A program made the translations under genes and the position numbers. This document shows positions 7,398-16,572 of a DNA stretch of 64,000 nucleotides, piece by piece. The stretch spans positions 110,475 to 174,474 of the forward strand of contig NZ_JOJM01000022.1 in the NCBI RefSeq assembly GCF_000720325.1, in the 5' to 3' direction. The notes under the pieces were generated by a model. It saw only the letters and a list, made by a program, of their open reading frames with translations, was not told where the DNA came from and did not search any database. Every line of letters starts with the position of its first letter. Position 1 is the stretch's first letter. This DNA is from Streptomyces sp. NRRL B-1347. GTDB lineage: Bacteria > Actinomycetota > Actinomycetes > Streptomycetales > Streptomycetaceae.

Positions 7398-8441
7398 ATG
7401 TCCGTACGACGCCGTCGAACCACCCGCGGCACCGCCGCCGTCGCCCTCGCCGTGGCCGGGGCGCTCGCCCTCGCGGCCTGCGGCTCCGGCGGCGACGGCA
7501 CGGGCAAGAGCGACAACGGCAGCGGCAGCAAGGCCGTCGCCCAGGGCGGCGAGGACTTCGCCGAGGCCGCCGAGAAGACCGCGCGGATGGGCACCACGGC
7601 CAAGCCCGGCCAGTTTCCGCGCACCCTCACGCACGCCCTCGGCAAGACCGAGCTGAAGCAGCGCCCGCAGCGGGTCGTGGTCCTCGACGTCGGCGAGCTG
7701 GACAACGTCGTGTCCCTCGGCGTCAAGCCCGTCGGCTACGCCCCCACCGAGGGCGACGACGGCGTCCCCGGCTACCTGCGGAAGCGGGCGGGAAGCCCCA
7801 AGGACATCGGCACGATCAACTCCCTCAACCTGGAGGCGATCGCGAACCTCAAGCCCGATCTGATCCTCGGCAGCGAGCTGCGCGCCGCCAAGCTCTACCC
7901 GCAGCTCTCCAAGATCGCCCCCACCGTGTTCTCCGTGCGCCCCGGCTTCACCTGGAAGGAGAACTACCTCCTCAACGCCGCCGCGCTCGACCTGACCGCC
8001 GAGGCGAAGTCCCGGCTCGGCGCGTACGAGAAGAAGGCGAAGGCGCTCGGCGAGGAGATCGGCCCGAAGAAGCCGACCGTCACCATGCTGCGCTACATGC
8101 CGGACCGCGTCCGCCTGTACGCCAAGGCGTCGTTCATCGGCACCATCCTCCAGGACGTCGGCCTGCCCCGGCCCAAGAACCAGCAGGTCAACGACCTCGC
8201 CACGGAGATCAGCCCGGAGCGGATCGACGACGCGGACGCCGACTGGATCTTCACCGGGGTCTACGGCGACCCGAAGAAGACCGGCCGCACGGCCGCCGAG
8301 AACAACCCGCTGTGGAAGAAGCTCGACGCGGTGAAGGAGGGCCGGGCGAAGAACGTCCCGGACGAGACCTGGTACCTGGGCCTCGGCGTGACCGCGGCCG
8401 ACACGGTCCTGGACGACCTCCGGAAGCACCTGGTCAAGTAG
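7398..8441 (+). CDS. Iron-siderophore ABC transporter substrate-binding lipoprotein
   Basis: A 347-residue protein. A signal peptide ends in the lipobox LAAC with Cys28, so the protein is anchored to the outer face of the membrane. The body is a class III (FepB/FhuD-like, Periplasmic_binding_2) fold: VVVLDVGELDNVVSLGVKPVG, then NLEAIANLKPDLILGS, a long connecting helix and a C-terminal lobe with DADWIFTGVYGD. No permease or ATPase gene is next to it, so it must work with a transporter encoded elsewhere. The iron box upstream supports a role in ferric siderophore uptake. The ligand is unknown. Confidence 0.92.
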   Translation: MSVRRRRTTRGTAAVALAVAGALALAACGSGGDGTGKSDNGSGSKAVAQGGEDFAEAAEKTARMGTTAKPGQFPRTLTHALGKTELKQRPQRVVVLDVGELDNVVSLGVKPVGYAPTEGDDGVPGYLRKRAGSPKDIGTINSLNLEAIANLKPDLILGSELRAAKLYPQLSKIAPTVFSVRPGFTWKENYLLNAAALDLTAEAKSRLGAYEKKAKALGEEIGPKKPTVTMLRYMPDRVRLYAKASFIGTILQDVGLPRPKNQQVNDLATEISPERIDDADADWIFTGVYGDPKKTGRTAAENNPLWKKLDAVKEGRAKNVPDETWYLGLGVTAADTVLDDLRKHLVK

Positions 8442-8557
8442 CACCTTGTGGCGAAGGTCACGGGAGCCGTCGCCGGCGGAAGCGCGGCAGCGGCCGGCCG
8501 CCGCCGCGGGAGCGGCGCCGGTTCTGGTGCGCAGGGGCGTGCAGGTAGCCTTTGTCC

Positions 8558-9436
8558 GTGCCCCGTCTGTCTGAAGTCATCGCCGCGCTCGACGCCCTGT
8601 GGCCCGCGGAGCGGGCCGAGCAGTGGGACGCGGTCGGCACGGTCTGCGGTGACCCGGACCAGGAGGTCTCACGGGTCCTGTTCGCCGTCGACCCCGTCCA
8701 GGACATCGCCGACGAGGCGGTCCGGCTCGGCGCCGACCTGCTCGTCACCCACCACCCGCTCTATCTGCGCGGTACGACGACGGTGGCCGCGTCGACGTTC
8801 AAGGGCCGGGTCGTCCACGACCTGATCAAGAACGACATCGCGCTGCACGTCGCCCACACCAACGCCGACACCGCGGACCCGGGCGTCTCCGACGCCCTCG
8901 CGGGCGCCCTCGGCCTGCGCGTCGTACGCCCCCTCGTGCCGGACCCGGCCGACGAGCACGGGCGGCGCGGGCTCGGCCGGATCTGCGATCTTGAACACCC
9001 ACTGACCCTCGCCGAGTTCGCCGAGCAGGCAGCGAAGCGGCTGCCCGCCACCGCGCAGGGCGTCCGCGTCGCGGGCGACCCGGACCAGCTGATCCGTACC
9101 GTCGCGGTCAGCGGCGGCTCCGGCGACAGCCTCTTCGGCGCCGTGCGCGCCGCGGGGGTCGACGCCTTCCTCACCGCCGACCTGCGCCACCACCCGGTGT
9201 CGGAGGCCCGCGCCGAGGCACCGCTCGCGCTGCTCGACGCCGCGCACTGGGCCACCGAGTGGCCCTGGTGCGAGCTGGCGGCCGCCCAGCTCGACGAGAT
9301 CTCCGACCGGCACGGATGGGGCCTTCGCGTCCACGTCTCGAAGACGGTCACCGACCCCTGGACCGCCCACGCGGCGTCGTCCCCCGCAGGGAGCGCCTCG
9401 CGCGCCCCTTCTGATTCCTTTGGAGCCCCCAACTGA
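8558..9436 (+). CDS. Nif3-like dinuclear metal centre protein (YbgI family)
   Basis: A 292-residue protein of the NIF3/YbgI family. The metal-binding pieces are visible: VTHHPLYL (the HHP pair), HVAHTNADTADPGVSDALA, and near the end TADLRHHPVSEA plus DAAHWATEW. The fold forms hexameric rings with two metal ions per subunit; GTP cyclohydrolase-like or metal-storage roles have been proposed, but the cellular role is unsettled. The GTG at 8558 was chosen, with a TTG two codons upstream as an alternative. Its stop codon overlaps the start of the zinc-ribbon gene by 4 bp, so the two are probably translationally coupled. Confidence 0.93.
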   Translation: MPRLSEVIAALDALWPAERAEQWDAVGTVCGDPDQEVSRVLFAVDPVQDIADEAVRLGADLLVTHHPLYLRGTTTVAASTFKGRVVHDLIKNDIALHVAHTNADTADPGVSDALAGALGLRVVRPLVPDPADEHGRRGLGRICDLEHPLTLAEFAEQAAKRLPATAQGVRVAGDPDQLIRTVAVSGGSGDSLFGAVRAAGVDAFLTADLRHHPVSEARAEAPLALLDAAHWATEWPWCELAAAQLDEISDRHGWGLRVHVSKTVTDPWTAHAASSPAGSASRAPSDSFGAPN

Positions 9437-10176
9437 ACGCCGCGCCCGCCGACCAGATCCGTCTCCTCGACGTCCAGGACCTGGACGTACGCCTCGCGCA
9501 GCTCGCGCACAAGCGCAAGTCGCTGCCCGAGCACGCCGAGATCGAGTCGCTGACGAAGGACTTCACGCAGCTGCGCGACCTGCTCGTGGCCGCGCAGACC
9601 GAGGACAGCGACTGCGCCCGCGAGCAGACCAAGGCCGAGCAGGACGTGGACCAGGTGCGCCAGCGCGCCGCCCGCGACCAGCAGCGCCTGGACTCCGGCG
9701 CGGTCACCTCGCCCAAGGACCTGGAGAACCTCCAGAAGGAGATCGCCTCCCTCGCCAAGCGCCAGGGTGACCTGGAGGACGTCGTCCTGGAGGTCATGGA
9801 GCGCCGCGAGTCCGCGCAGGAGCGCGTCGCCGAGCTGACCGAGCGGGTCTCCTCCGTGCAGTCCAAGCTCGACGACGCCACCGGCCGCAGGGACGCCGCG
9901 CAGGCGGAGCTCGACCGCGAGGCCGCCTCGGTCACCAAGGACCGCGAGGTCGTCGCGGCCGCCGTCCCCACCGACCTGCTCGCGCTCTACGACAGGCTGC
10001 GCGTGAAGCAGGGCGGCATCGGCGCGGCCAAGCTGCACCAGCGCCGCTGCGAGGGCTGCCGCCTGGAGCTGGACATCACCGAGGTGAACGAGATCAAGGC
10101 GGCGTCGCCCGACAAGGTCGTGCGCTGCGAGAACTGCAGCCGCATCCTGGTGCGCACCTCCGAGTCCGGCCTGTAA
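9433..10176 (+). CDS. C4-type zinc-ribbon coiled-coil protein, apparent CTG start
   Basis: A 247-residue protein: a long antiparallel coiled coil (about 5-190, rich in Arg, Glu, Gln and Leu heptads) followed by a zinc ribbon with two CxxC knuckles (CEGC and CENC). The frame is coding from the CTG at 9433, which overlaps the previous TGA as CTGA and has GGAG 7 nt upstream (9422-9425). No ATG, GTG or TTG occurs in frame until GTG 9586, which would remove 51 residues of coiled coil. CTG initiation is therefore the best reading. The family is conserved in actinobacteria and resembles CT398-like secretion chaperones; its function is not established. It is followed closely by the RNase H gene. Confidence 0.88.
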   Translation: MNAAPADQIRLLDVQDLDVRLAQLAHKRKSLPEHAEIESLTKDFTQLRDLLVAAQTEDSDCAREQTKAEQDVDQVRQRAARDQQRLDSGAVTSPKDLENLQKEIASLAKRQGDLEDVVLEVMERRESAQERVAELTERVSSVQSKLDDATGRRDAAQAELDREAASVTKDREVVAAAVPTDLLALYDRLRVKQGGIGAAKLHQRRCEGCRLELDITEVNEIKAASPDKVVRCENCSRILVRTSESGL

Positions 10177-10185
10177 GGGGCGGGC

Positions 10186-11511
10186 GTGGCGCAGGAGTTC
10201 ATCGTCGAGGCCGACGGCGGCTCCCGGGGCAACCCGGGGCCCGCGGGCTACGGCGCGGTCGTCATCGACGCCGTCACCGGCGAGACGCTGGCGGAGACCG
10301 CCGAGTACGTCGGCGTCGCCACGAACAACGTGGCCGAGTACAAGGGCCTGGTCGCAGGCCTGAAGGCGGCCCGCGACCTGGACCCCGACGCGAGGGTCCG
10401 CGTCCGCATGGACTCCAAGCTGGTCGTCGAGCAGATGTCGGGCCGCTGGAAGATCAAGCACCCCGACATGAAGCCCCTGGCCGCCGAGGCGGCCGCGGTG
10501 CTTCCCGGCGCACAGGTCAGCTACCAGTGGATCCCGCGCGAGAAGAACAAGCACGCGGACCGCTTGGCGAACGAGGCCATGGACGCGGGCAAGCGCGGCG
10601 AGCAGTGGTCGCCCGCGGCGTCGACGGCGGACCTGCGCGCCGCGTCGCGCGCCGCCGCGGAGCCCGCGGGCCCGCCCGGCGACGCGACCGCGGGCGCGGC
10701 CAAGGCGCGCGCGGCCCTCGCCGGGGCGACCGGCAAGGCCTCCGGCGGGGCGAAGGCGGGCACCGATGCCGTCGCCGCCGACGTACGGGCGGCGCGCTCC
10801 GTCGCGGCCGGCGAGTCCGACGGCTCCGGCGAGCCGTCCGGCACGGGCACCGCGACCCCGCCCGTCGGCTGGGGCACGGCCGCCGACCTCGGCGCCCCCG
10901 CGACCTTCGTCCTGCTGCGTCACGGCGAGACCCCGCTGACGCCCGAGAAGCGCTTCTCCGGCAGCGGCGGGAGCGACCCCTCCCTGTCCGACGCCGGTCG
11001 TGAGCAGGCCGTCCGCGTCGCCGCCGCGCTCGCCGCGCGAGGCACCGTGCAGGCCGTCGTCTCCTCCCCGCTGCTGCGCTGCCAGGAGACCGCCCGCACC
11101 GTCGCGGCCCGGCTCGGCCTCGACGTCCAGCTGGAGCCGGGGCTGCGCGAGACGGACTTCGGCGCCTGGGAGGGGCTCACCTTCGCCGAGGCGCGCGAGC
11201 GCTACCCCGACGAGCTGACGTCCTGGCTCGCCTCGCCGAACGTCGCCCCGCCGGGCGGCGAGTCCTTCGCCGAGGTCACGAGCCGGGTCTCGGCGGCCCG
11301 CGACAAGCTCCAGGCCGCGTACGCGGGCCGCACCGTGCTGCTCGTCACGCACGTCACGCCCATCAAGACGCTCGTACGGCTCGCGCTCGGCGCGCCGCCC
11401 GAGTCGCTGTTCCGCATGGAGCTGTCGGCGGCCTCGCTGTCCGCGGTGGCCTACTACGCGGACGGCAACGCCAGCGTCCGGCTCCTGAACGACACGGGGC
11501 ACCTGCGGTGA
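10186..11511 (+). CDS. Bifunctional RNase HI / histidine (alpha-ribazole-type) phosphatase
   Basis: A 441-residue fusion like mycobacterial Rv2228c. Residues 1-135 are an RNase H1 domain (VEADGGSRGNPGPAGYGA with Asp10, NVAEYKG with the Glu, VRMDSKLVVEQ with an Asp and a late NKHADRLANEA). An Ala-rich linker (about 140-235) leads to a histidine phosphatase domain with the RHG motif VLLRHGETPLTPEKR near residue 244 and THVTPIKTLVRL near the end. The first half should remove RNA from RNA:DNA hybrids; the second is related to CobC/phosphoglycerate mutase. GTG at 10186, 9 bp after the zinc-ribbon gene, suggests one operon from 8558. Confidence 0.95.
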   Translation: MAQEFIVEADGGSRGNPGPAGYGAVVIDAVTGETLAETAEYVGVATNNVAEYKGLVAGLKAARDLDPDARVRVRMDSKLVVEQMSGRWKIKHPDMKPLAAEAAAVLPGAQVSYQWIPREKNKHADRLANEAMDAGKRGEQWSPAASTADLRAASRAAAEPAGPPGDATAGAAKARAALAGATGKASGGAKAGTDAVAADVRAARSVAAGESDGSGEPSGTGTATPPVGWGTAADLGAPATFVLLRHGETPLTPEKRFSGSGGSDPSLSDAGREQAVRVAAALAARGTVQAVVSSPLLRCQETARTVAARLGLDVQLEPGLRETDFGAWEGLTFAEARERYPDELTSWLASPNVAPPGGESFAEVTSRVSAARDKLQAAYAGRTVLLVTHVTPIKTLVRLALGAPPESLFRMELSAASLSAVAYYADGNASVRLLNDTGHLR

Positions 11512-11572
11512 GCGTGCGCAGCCCAAGCGTTTCGCTGGGTGTGCCGCGTTGGGACGGCGGGCGTCCGCGGGT

Positions 11573-11643
11573 CGTCTGTGGCTGGTCGCGCCCACGCGGC
11601 GGAGCCGCATATCGACACAGCCCCGCGCCCTAGGGGGCGCTCT
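11573..11643 (+). repeat. Intergenic repeat, family B, copy 1
   Basis: This copy contains GGCTGGTCGCGCCCACGCGG, then a GGAGCCGC half and AGCCCCGCGCCC ending in a GGGGCGC hairpin arm. It is nearly identical to the copy at 40365-40434 and inverted relative to 13328-13391. It sits between convergent genes, which suits a transcription terminator or structural RNA element. Confidence 0.75.
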
Positions 11644-11645
11644 CG

Positions 11646-12278
11646 CTACCGCAGTGCTGCGGCCTCGCGCGCCAGGGACTCGATCCGCGCCCAGTCCCCG
11701 GCCGCGACGGCGTCGCCGGGCAGCATCCAACTGCCGCCCACGCAGCCGACGTTCGCGAGCTCCAGATACGCCGGCGCGGACGTGACGGAGACGCCGCCCG
11801 TCGGGCAGAAGCGGGCCTGCGGGAGCGGGCCCGCGAGGGACTTCAGATAGGCCGTGCCCCCGGCCGCCTCCGCGGGGAAGAACTTCATCTCGCGCACGCC
11901 GCGTTCGAGCAGCGCCACGACCTCCGACGTCGTCGAGACGCCCGGCAGGAACGGCACGCCCGCCCCCCGCATCGCCGCCAGGAGCGAGTCCGTCCACCCC
12001 GGGCTGACCAGGAACCGCGCCCCCGCGTCCACCGCGTCCTCGACGTGCTCCGCCGAGAGGACCGTGCCCGCGCCCACCACCGCGTCCGGGACCTCGGCGG
12101 CGATCGCCCGGATCGCGTCCAGGGCCACCGGCGTCCGCAGCGTGACCTCGATGGCGGGCAGTCCGCCCGCGACCAGCGCCCGTGCGAGCGGCACGGCGGC
12201 GTCGACGGTGTCCACCACGACCACGGGGATGACGGGGGCGAGGTCCAGCACGGAAGCCTGGGCGGCGGGGGAGTCCAT
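11646..12278 (-). CDS. eda: KHG/KDPG aldolase
   Basis: A 210-residue class I aldolase of usual length. Catalytic residues are visible: Glu44 in IEVTLRTP and the Schiff-base Lys132 in [28 protein letters not shown] and PTGGVS mark the other barrel strands. It should split 2-keto-3-deoxy-6-phosphogluconate into pyruvate and glyceraldehyde 3-phosphate and/or handle 2-keto-4-hydroxyglutarate. No Edd dehydratase gene lies nearby, so the Entner-Doudoroff role is uncertain; galacturonate, galactonate or hydroxyproline catabolism are other options. The ATG at 12278 has no strong ribosome site. Confidence 0.93.
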   Translation of the reverse strand: MDSPAAQASVLDLAPVIPVVVVDTVDAAVPLARALVAGGLPAIEVTLRTPVALDAIRAIAAEVPDAVVGAGTVLSAEHVEDAVDAGARFLVSPGWTDSLLAAMRGAGVPFLPGVSTTSEVVALLERGVREMKFFPAEAAGGTAYLKSLAGPLPQARFCPTGGVSVTSAPAYLELANVGCVGGSWMLPGDAVAAGDWARIESLAREAAALR

Positions 12279-12374
12279 GGGGGCATCGTGCCTCGCCCCC
12301 ACCACCCTCCGCAAAGCCCGTTGCGTGCTCCGCAACGCGAGGGGTCGGGGCCCCTGCCACGGGCCCCGCACGGC

Positions 12375-13175
12375 TCAGTGGATGTCCCGCACCACCACGT
12401 CGAGGGACCACGCGGCGGTCGGCTTCGCGGGCGGTTGCGCCTCCACCGTGTAGCCGAGGTCCCCGAGCGCCTCCACCAGCTCCGCCGGGGAGGCGGGCGC
12501 GGCCCCCGCGGTCAGCAGCGAGCGCACCAGGCGGCCCTTCGTGGCCTTGTTGAAGTGGGAGACGACGGAGCGCCGCTCCACGCCGTCCACCACGCGCGCG
12601 TGCAGCACCCGTACCGTCGCGGTCCGCCCCGCGACCTCGCCCTTGGGCTTCCACGCCGTCGCGTACGCCGCGGAGCGCAGGTCGAGGACGAGGCCCGTCC
12701 CCGCGGCCTCGGGGAGCACGGACGCCATCGGGCCGCGCCAGTGCGCGCCGAGCGCGCCGAGGCCCGGCAGCTTCACGCCCATCGAGCAGCGGTAGGAGGG
12801 GATGCGGTCGGCGACGGAGACCGCGCCCCACAGGCCGGAGAAGACCAGCAGGGAGCGCGCGGCGCGCCGCTTCGCCGCCGCGTCGAGCGTGGCCAGGTCG
12901 AGCGCGTCGTACAGGACGCCGGTGTAGATCTCACCGGCGGGCCGGGCCCCCGCGGTGCGGAGCTCGGCGTTCTTGGCGACCTCGCCGCGCAGCCCCTCGC
13001 TGAGGCCGAGGACCTCCCGCGCCTTCTCCTCGTCGGCGGCGCACAGCTCCACGAGCTCGTCGAGGACGGCGGCACGCGCCGCGGCGAGCCCCGGAAGCGA
13101 CAGGGCCTCGGACTTGAGCGGCGCCCCGCGCCCGGAGGCGGCCTTACCCTCGGACGGCGGCAGCAGGACGAGCAA
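12375..13175 (-). CDS. yaaA: YaaA/DUF328 peroxide stress protein
   Basis: A 266-residue protein with the family signature [11 protein letters not shown] at the start and [33 protein letters not shown] and YTVE further on. YaaA limits free iron during peroxide stress and has a DNA-binding HhH-like surface. The start is TTG at 13175, with AAGGAG 6 nt upstream; the open frame continues upstream through an intergenic repeat and should not be used as the start. It ends 96 bp before the aldolase gene on the same strand. Confidence 0.92.
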   Translation of the reverse strand: MLVLLPPSEGKAASGRGAPLKSEALSLPGLAAARAAVLDELVELCAADEEKAREVLGLSEGLRGEVAKNAELRTAGARPAGEIYTGVLYDALDLATLDAAAKRRAARSLLVFSGLWGAVSVADRIPSYRCSMGVKLPGLGALGAHWRGPMASVLPEAAGTGLVLDLRSAAYATAWKPKGEVAGRTATVRVLHARVVDGVERRSVVSHFNKATKGRLVRSLLTAGAAPASPAELVEALGDLGYTVEAQPPAKPTAAWSLDVVVRDIH

Positions 13176-13268
13176 GGTCTTCTCCTTCGGAGGGATACGG
13201 GGCCGGGGCTCGGCCCCCGCGCCAGCGTACGGGGTGGTGCCCCGCAGCCCCTTGTCGCGCTGCGCGCT

Positions 13269-13293
13269 CGTCCTCAAACGCCGGACGGGCTGG
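13269..13293 (+). repeat. Intergenic repeat, family A, half copy
   Basis: CGTCCTCAAACGCCGGACGG and a following GCTGGAT form a single arm of the family A palindrome, in the gap between the divergent yaaA and exonuclease genes. No inverse arm is close by, so it does not form the hairpin alone. Confidence 0.65.
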
Positions 13294-13327
13294 ATCCTTC
13301 CCGCTGGCGTGTCTGTCCCGGGAGTGC

Positions 13328-13391
13328 CCCTCAGGGGCGCGGGCCCGTGTCGATGTGCGGCTCCGCCGCGTGGGCGCGACCAGCCACGACG
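13328..13391 (-). repeat. Intergenic repeat, family B, copy 2 (inverted)
   Basis: This is the reverse complement of the copies at 11573 and 40365: GGGGCGCGGG, GGCTCCGCCGCGTGGGCGCG, then ACCAGCCACGACGG. It lies in the shared upstream region of two divergent genes, so it is not only a terminator element. Confidence 0.7.
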
Positions 13392-13468
13392 GGACTCGCG
13401 GGCGATCGACGGCCTACCGTGGCACATCCGGCGTGCCGCCCCGCAGGACCGGGCCTACGCTCGGGGGT

Positions 13469-14917
13469 ATGCCCCGGCGCCATCTCCGAGTGACCGGCGC
13501 AGCCGAGGCCCCGCTGCGGGCCGCCCTGCGGGAGCTGCGCACCAGGCTGGACGTACCCGAGGAGTTCCCGGCGGGGGCCCTCGCGGAGGCGGAGCGCGCC
13601 GCCGCGGCCCCGCGCCTGCCGGACGAGGACGCGACGGGCGTCCCCTTCTTCACGATCGACCCGCCGACGTCCGTCGACCTCGACCAGGCGATGCACCTGT
13701 CGCGCCGGGCGGGCGGCGGCTACCGCGTGCGGTACGCGATCGCCGACGTGGCCGCGTACGTCACCCCGAAGGGCCCCCTCGACACCGAGGCCCACCGGCG
13801 CGTCACCACCCTTTACTTCCCGGACGAGAAGGTGCCGCTGCACCCGACCGCCCTCAGCGAGGGCGCGGCCAGCCTGCTGCCGGACCAGACCTGCCCCGCG
13901 CTCGTGTGGACGATCGACCTGGACGCGGACGGCCGCACCGCATCCGCCGACGTGCGCCGCGCCCTGGTCCGCAGCCGCGCCAAGCTCGACTACGACGGCG
14001 TGCAGCGGGACATCGACGCGGGCACCGCGGAGGAGCCGCTCGCGCTGCTCGCGGACATCGGCCGGCTCCGCGAGCAGCTGGAGGTCGAGCGCGGCGGCAT
14101 CTCCCTCAACGTCCCGGAGCAGGAGGTCGTCGAGGGCCCGGACGGCGGCACCTACGAACTCGCCTACCGCGCGCCTTTGCCCGCCGACGGCTGGAACGCC
14201 CAGATCTCCCTGCTCACGGGCATGGCCGCCGCCCAGCTCATGATCGATTCTGGTACGGGCGTCCTGCGGACGCTGCCGACCGCCCCGGACGGCGCGGTCG
14301 GCCGCCTTCGCAGGACCGCGAAGGCCCTCGACATCGACTGGCCGCACCACCTTCCGTACGCCGGGCTCGTCCGCTCCCTCGACCCGCGCCTGCCCCACCA
14401 CGCCGCGTTCCTCCAGGAGTGCACGACGCTGCTGCGCGGCGCCGGGTACACGGCGTTCAGCGGCGGCGAGGTCCCCGAGCTCACGACGCACGCCGCGGTG
14501 GCCGCGCCGTACGCCCACTGCACCGCGCCGCTGCGCCGCCTCGTCGACCGGTACGCGTCCGAGCTGTGCCTGGCCGCGTGCGCGGACGCCGCGCCGCCGG
14601 AGTGGGTGCTCGCGGCTCTGCCCGCGCTGCCCAAGGAGATGGCGGAGGGCACGCGGCGCGGCAACGCCGTGGAGCGCGCGAGCGTCGACATCGTCGAGGC
14701 GGCCCTGCTCAAGGACCGCGTCGGCGAGGTCTTCGACGCGGTGGTCGTGGACGTGAAGGAGGCGGAACCGGCCGTCGGCACCGTGCAGTTGACCGCCCCC
14801 GCCGTCGTCGCCCGGATCGAGTCCGGCACAGCCCCCCTGCCCCTGGGCGAACGCCTGCGCGTCCGCCTGGCCCGGGCGGACCCGGGCGAGGCGAAGGTGC
14901 TGTTCACTCCCGCGTGA
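13469..14917 (+). CDS. RNB-domain (RNase II/R-type) exoribonuclease
   Basis: A 482-residue protein dominated by an RNB catalytic domain. IDPPTSVDLDQAM (about 63-75) carries the Mg2+-binding Asp residues; ADVAAYV, LYFPDEKVPLHPTALSEGAASLLPDQ (given as key pieces around 112-140) and the CTAPLRRLVDRYAS motif near 350 follow. It lacks the N-terminal cold-shock domains and a clear C-terminal S1 domain, so it is shorter than E. coli RNase II or R. It should degrade single-stranded RNA from the 3' end. ATG at 13469. The last 14 bp overlap the convergent membrane protein gene. Confidence 0.92.
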   Translation: MPRRHLRVTGAAEAPLRAALRELRTRLDVPEEFPAGALAEAERAAAAPRLPDEDATGVPFFTIDPPTSVDLDQAMHLSRRAGGGYRVRYAIADVAAYVTPKGPLDTEAHRRVTTLYFPDEKVPLHPTALSEGAASLLPDQTCPALVWTIDLDADGRTASADVRRALVRSRAKLDYDGVQRDIDAGTAEEPLALLADIGRLREQLEVERGGISLNVPEQEVVEGPDGGTYELAYRAPLPADGWNAQISLLTGMAAAQLMIDSGTGVLRTLPTAPDGAVGRLRRTAKALDIDWPHHLPYAGLVRSLDPRLPHHAAFLQECTTLLRGAGYTAFSGGEVPELTTHAAVAAPYAHCTAPLRRLVDRYASELCLAACADAAPPEWVLAALPALPKEMAEGTRRGNAVERASVDIVEAALLKDRVGEVFDAVVVDVKEAEPAVGTVQLTAPAVVARIESGTAPLPLGERLRVRLARADPGEAKVLFTPA

Positions 14918-15635
14918 GGAGACCGTACGCGTCCGGCGGGACCGCCGCCGGGCAGTCGGACTCCAAGGGTTCCAAGGGTTCCGAGGGCGCCAGGGACTCC
15001 AGCTCCCGGTCGAGGCTCGGCGCCTCCCGGGTGACCACCGGCGGGCGCCGCAGCGCCGCGACGAGGCCCTGCGGGTCGTCGGCGTGCAGCCGCACCACAC
15101 GGGCGTACGCCGTCCGCCCCAGCGGGCGGACGAACGCGACGGGCTCGGTGAGCTCGACGGTGACCGTCGTCTGGTTGCCGACGGAGACGTCGACCGTGCC
15201 GTCGGCGCCGATCCGGACCACGCGGCCCTCGGGGTAGCGGCGCTCCACCCGGACGCCGCGGATGAGCGGGGCCGGGATCCGCAGGTCGAGGAGTTGTCCG
15301 TAGCGCACCCGCAACGAGCCGTCCGCGCCCGCCACATGGGGCCGCGTCACGCACGCGGCGTGCAGGGCGATCAGCTGCACCACGGTGTACGCGTCGACGA
15401 ACAGCAGCGCGGCGTGCGCGAGCGGCCACGGCACGACGAGGGCGAGCGCGACCGTCTCGATCACCGCGAGGAAGGCGAAGGCGAAGAGCGTCGAGGTCTG
15501 CGGCCCGGTGTACGCCGCCGCGCGGTCACCGTGACCGACCCCGTGCCGCCGCCGCGCCAGCCACAGGCCGAGGCTCTGCAGCCCCCGCAGCTCGTGGGCG
15601 AGGAGCCGCCGCGCCACCCGTACGAGGCCGGTCAC
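14904..15635 (-). CDS. Hypothetical two-helix membrane protein
   Basis: A 243-residue protein starting with GTG at 15635, which overlaps the MerR stop as GTGA and has GGAG 8 nt upstream. Residues about 50-100 form two transmembrane helices (FAFAFLAVIETVALALVVPW and FVDAYTVVQLIALHAACV). The soluble C-terminal part has beta strands (LIRGVRVERRYPEGRVVRIG, VGNQTTVTVELTEPV). Function unknown. The overlap means it is made from the same message as the MerR regulator. Confidence 0.85.
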   Translation of the reverse strand: MTGLVRVARRLLAHELRGLQSLGLWLARRRHGVGHGDRAAAYTGPQTSTLFAFAFLAVIETVALALVVPWPLAHAALLFVDAYTVVQLIALHAACVTRPHVAGADGSLRVRYGQLLDLRIPAPLIRGVRVERRYPEGRVVRIGADGTVDVSVGNQTTVTVELTEPVAFVRPLGRTAYARVVRLHADDPQGLVAALRRPPVVTREAPSLDRELESLAPSEPLEPLESDCPAAVPPDAYGLLTRE

Positions 15636-16459
15636 GGTGACCACTCCGTCGTCCCGGTGAGCACCTTCAGCATGTGGCGCACGGCCGCCGCCTGGGCGGG
15701 CGCGAAGTCGTCGAGGAACGCGTCCCCGAAGGCGCTGCCGAGCCGGGGCCGCTCCTTCGGCGCGGGCCCGCCGCCCGTGCCGCGGGCCTCCGCGCGGTCC
15801 TCGCCCCCGCCCACGAGGACCGCGAGGATGTCGTCGGGGACGAGTCCCGCGAGCTCCTTGCCGAGCGGGGCGACCCGGGGGTCGTCGGCGGGCGCGTCGG
15901 CCAGCTCGTCCAGGCGCGCGTACACCTGCCGCAGCCGGGCGGTGAGGTCGGGGTCGTCGGCGACCTCGCGCAGCGTCTCGTAGAGGCGCTCGCGCAGGCC
16001 CGCCCCGGCGATGGCGTCGAAGAGGGCGAGGTGTTCGAGGTCCTTCGCCGCGGTCGCCGAATCGGTCGGCCACAGCCGCGTGAACAGGTCCGCGAGCCCC
16101 GGCGACACGGGACCGTCACCGGGCAGCAGCCCCTCCCTGGACATCTGCAACAGCTCGGCGAGCCGGGCGCGCCGCTCCCGGACGGCCGCCTCCTGCCGGG
16201 CCAGGTCCTCGTCGAGCTCGGCGAGGACCTCGGTCAGTTCGCGCCCGGCGTCGTCCGCGAGCACGTCCCGCACCTCGTCGAGGCCGAGGCCCAGCTCGGT
16301 GAGGCGTTTGATGCGCGCGAGCACGATGGCTTCGCGCAGGCCGTACGAGCGGTAGCCGTTGGGCCGGCGCACCGGCTCGGGCAGGAGGCCGAGGTGGTGG
16401 TAGTGCCTGATGGCGCGCGTCGTCAGACCGACGGCCGCCGCGATCTCTCCGATCCGCAT
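15632..16459 (-). CDS. MerR-family transcriptional regulator
   Basis: A 275-residue regulator. The winged helix-turn-helix is plain: MRIGEIAAAVGLTTRAIRHY then LGLLPEPVRRPNGYRSYG, followed by the dimerisation helix (LARIKRLTELGLGLDEVRDVL). The C-terminal 150 residues are an effector-like domain without the metal-binding cysteines of MerR/CueR, so a small organic ligand or drug is likelier. ATG at 16459. It is translationally coupled to a membrane protein and faces the TetR/DUF4260 operon across a 190-bp promoter region. Confidence 0.92.
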   Translation of the reverse strand: MRIGEIAAAVGLTTRAIRHYHHLGLLPEPVRRPNGYRSYGLREAIVLARIKRLTELGLGLDEVRDVLADDAGRELTEVLAELDEDLARQEAAVRERRARLAELLQMSREGLLPGDGPVSPGLADLFTRLWPTDSATAAKDLEHLALFDAIAGAGLRERLYETLREVADDPDLTARLRQVYARLDELADAPADDPRVAPLGKELAGLVPDDILAVLVGGGEDRAEARGTGGGPAPKERPRLGSAFGDAFLDDFAPAQAAAVRHMLKVLTGTTEWSP

Positions 16460-16517
16460 GTCACCAGTAGAAACGTTGACGCTGCGGCAAGGTCAAGCGG
16501 TCGCGCACGCCCGGGCC

Positions 16518-16566
16518 TTGACGGCTAACGCCGTTAGCCATACCGTTCTGGCTAACGGCGTTAGCC
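16518..16566 (+). promoter_or_regulatory. Promoter with two palindromic operators for the DUF4260-TetR operon
   Basis: TTGACG (16518-16523) and TACCGT (16541-16546) are 17 bp apart. GGCTAACGCCGTTAGCC (16523-16539) fills the spacer and GGCTAACGGCGTTAGCC (16550-16566) covers the start site. The two 17-bp perfect palindromes differ only at the centre. This is the arrangement expected for autorepression by the TetR protein encoded downstream. Confidence 0.8.
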
Positions 16567-16572
16567 GCATGT

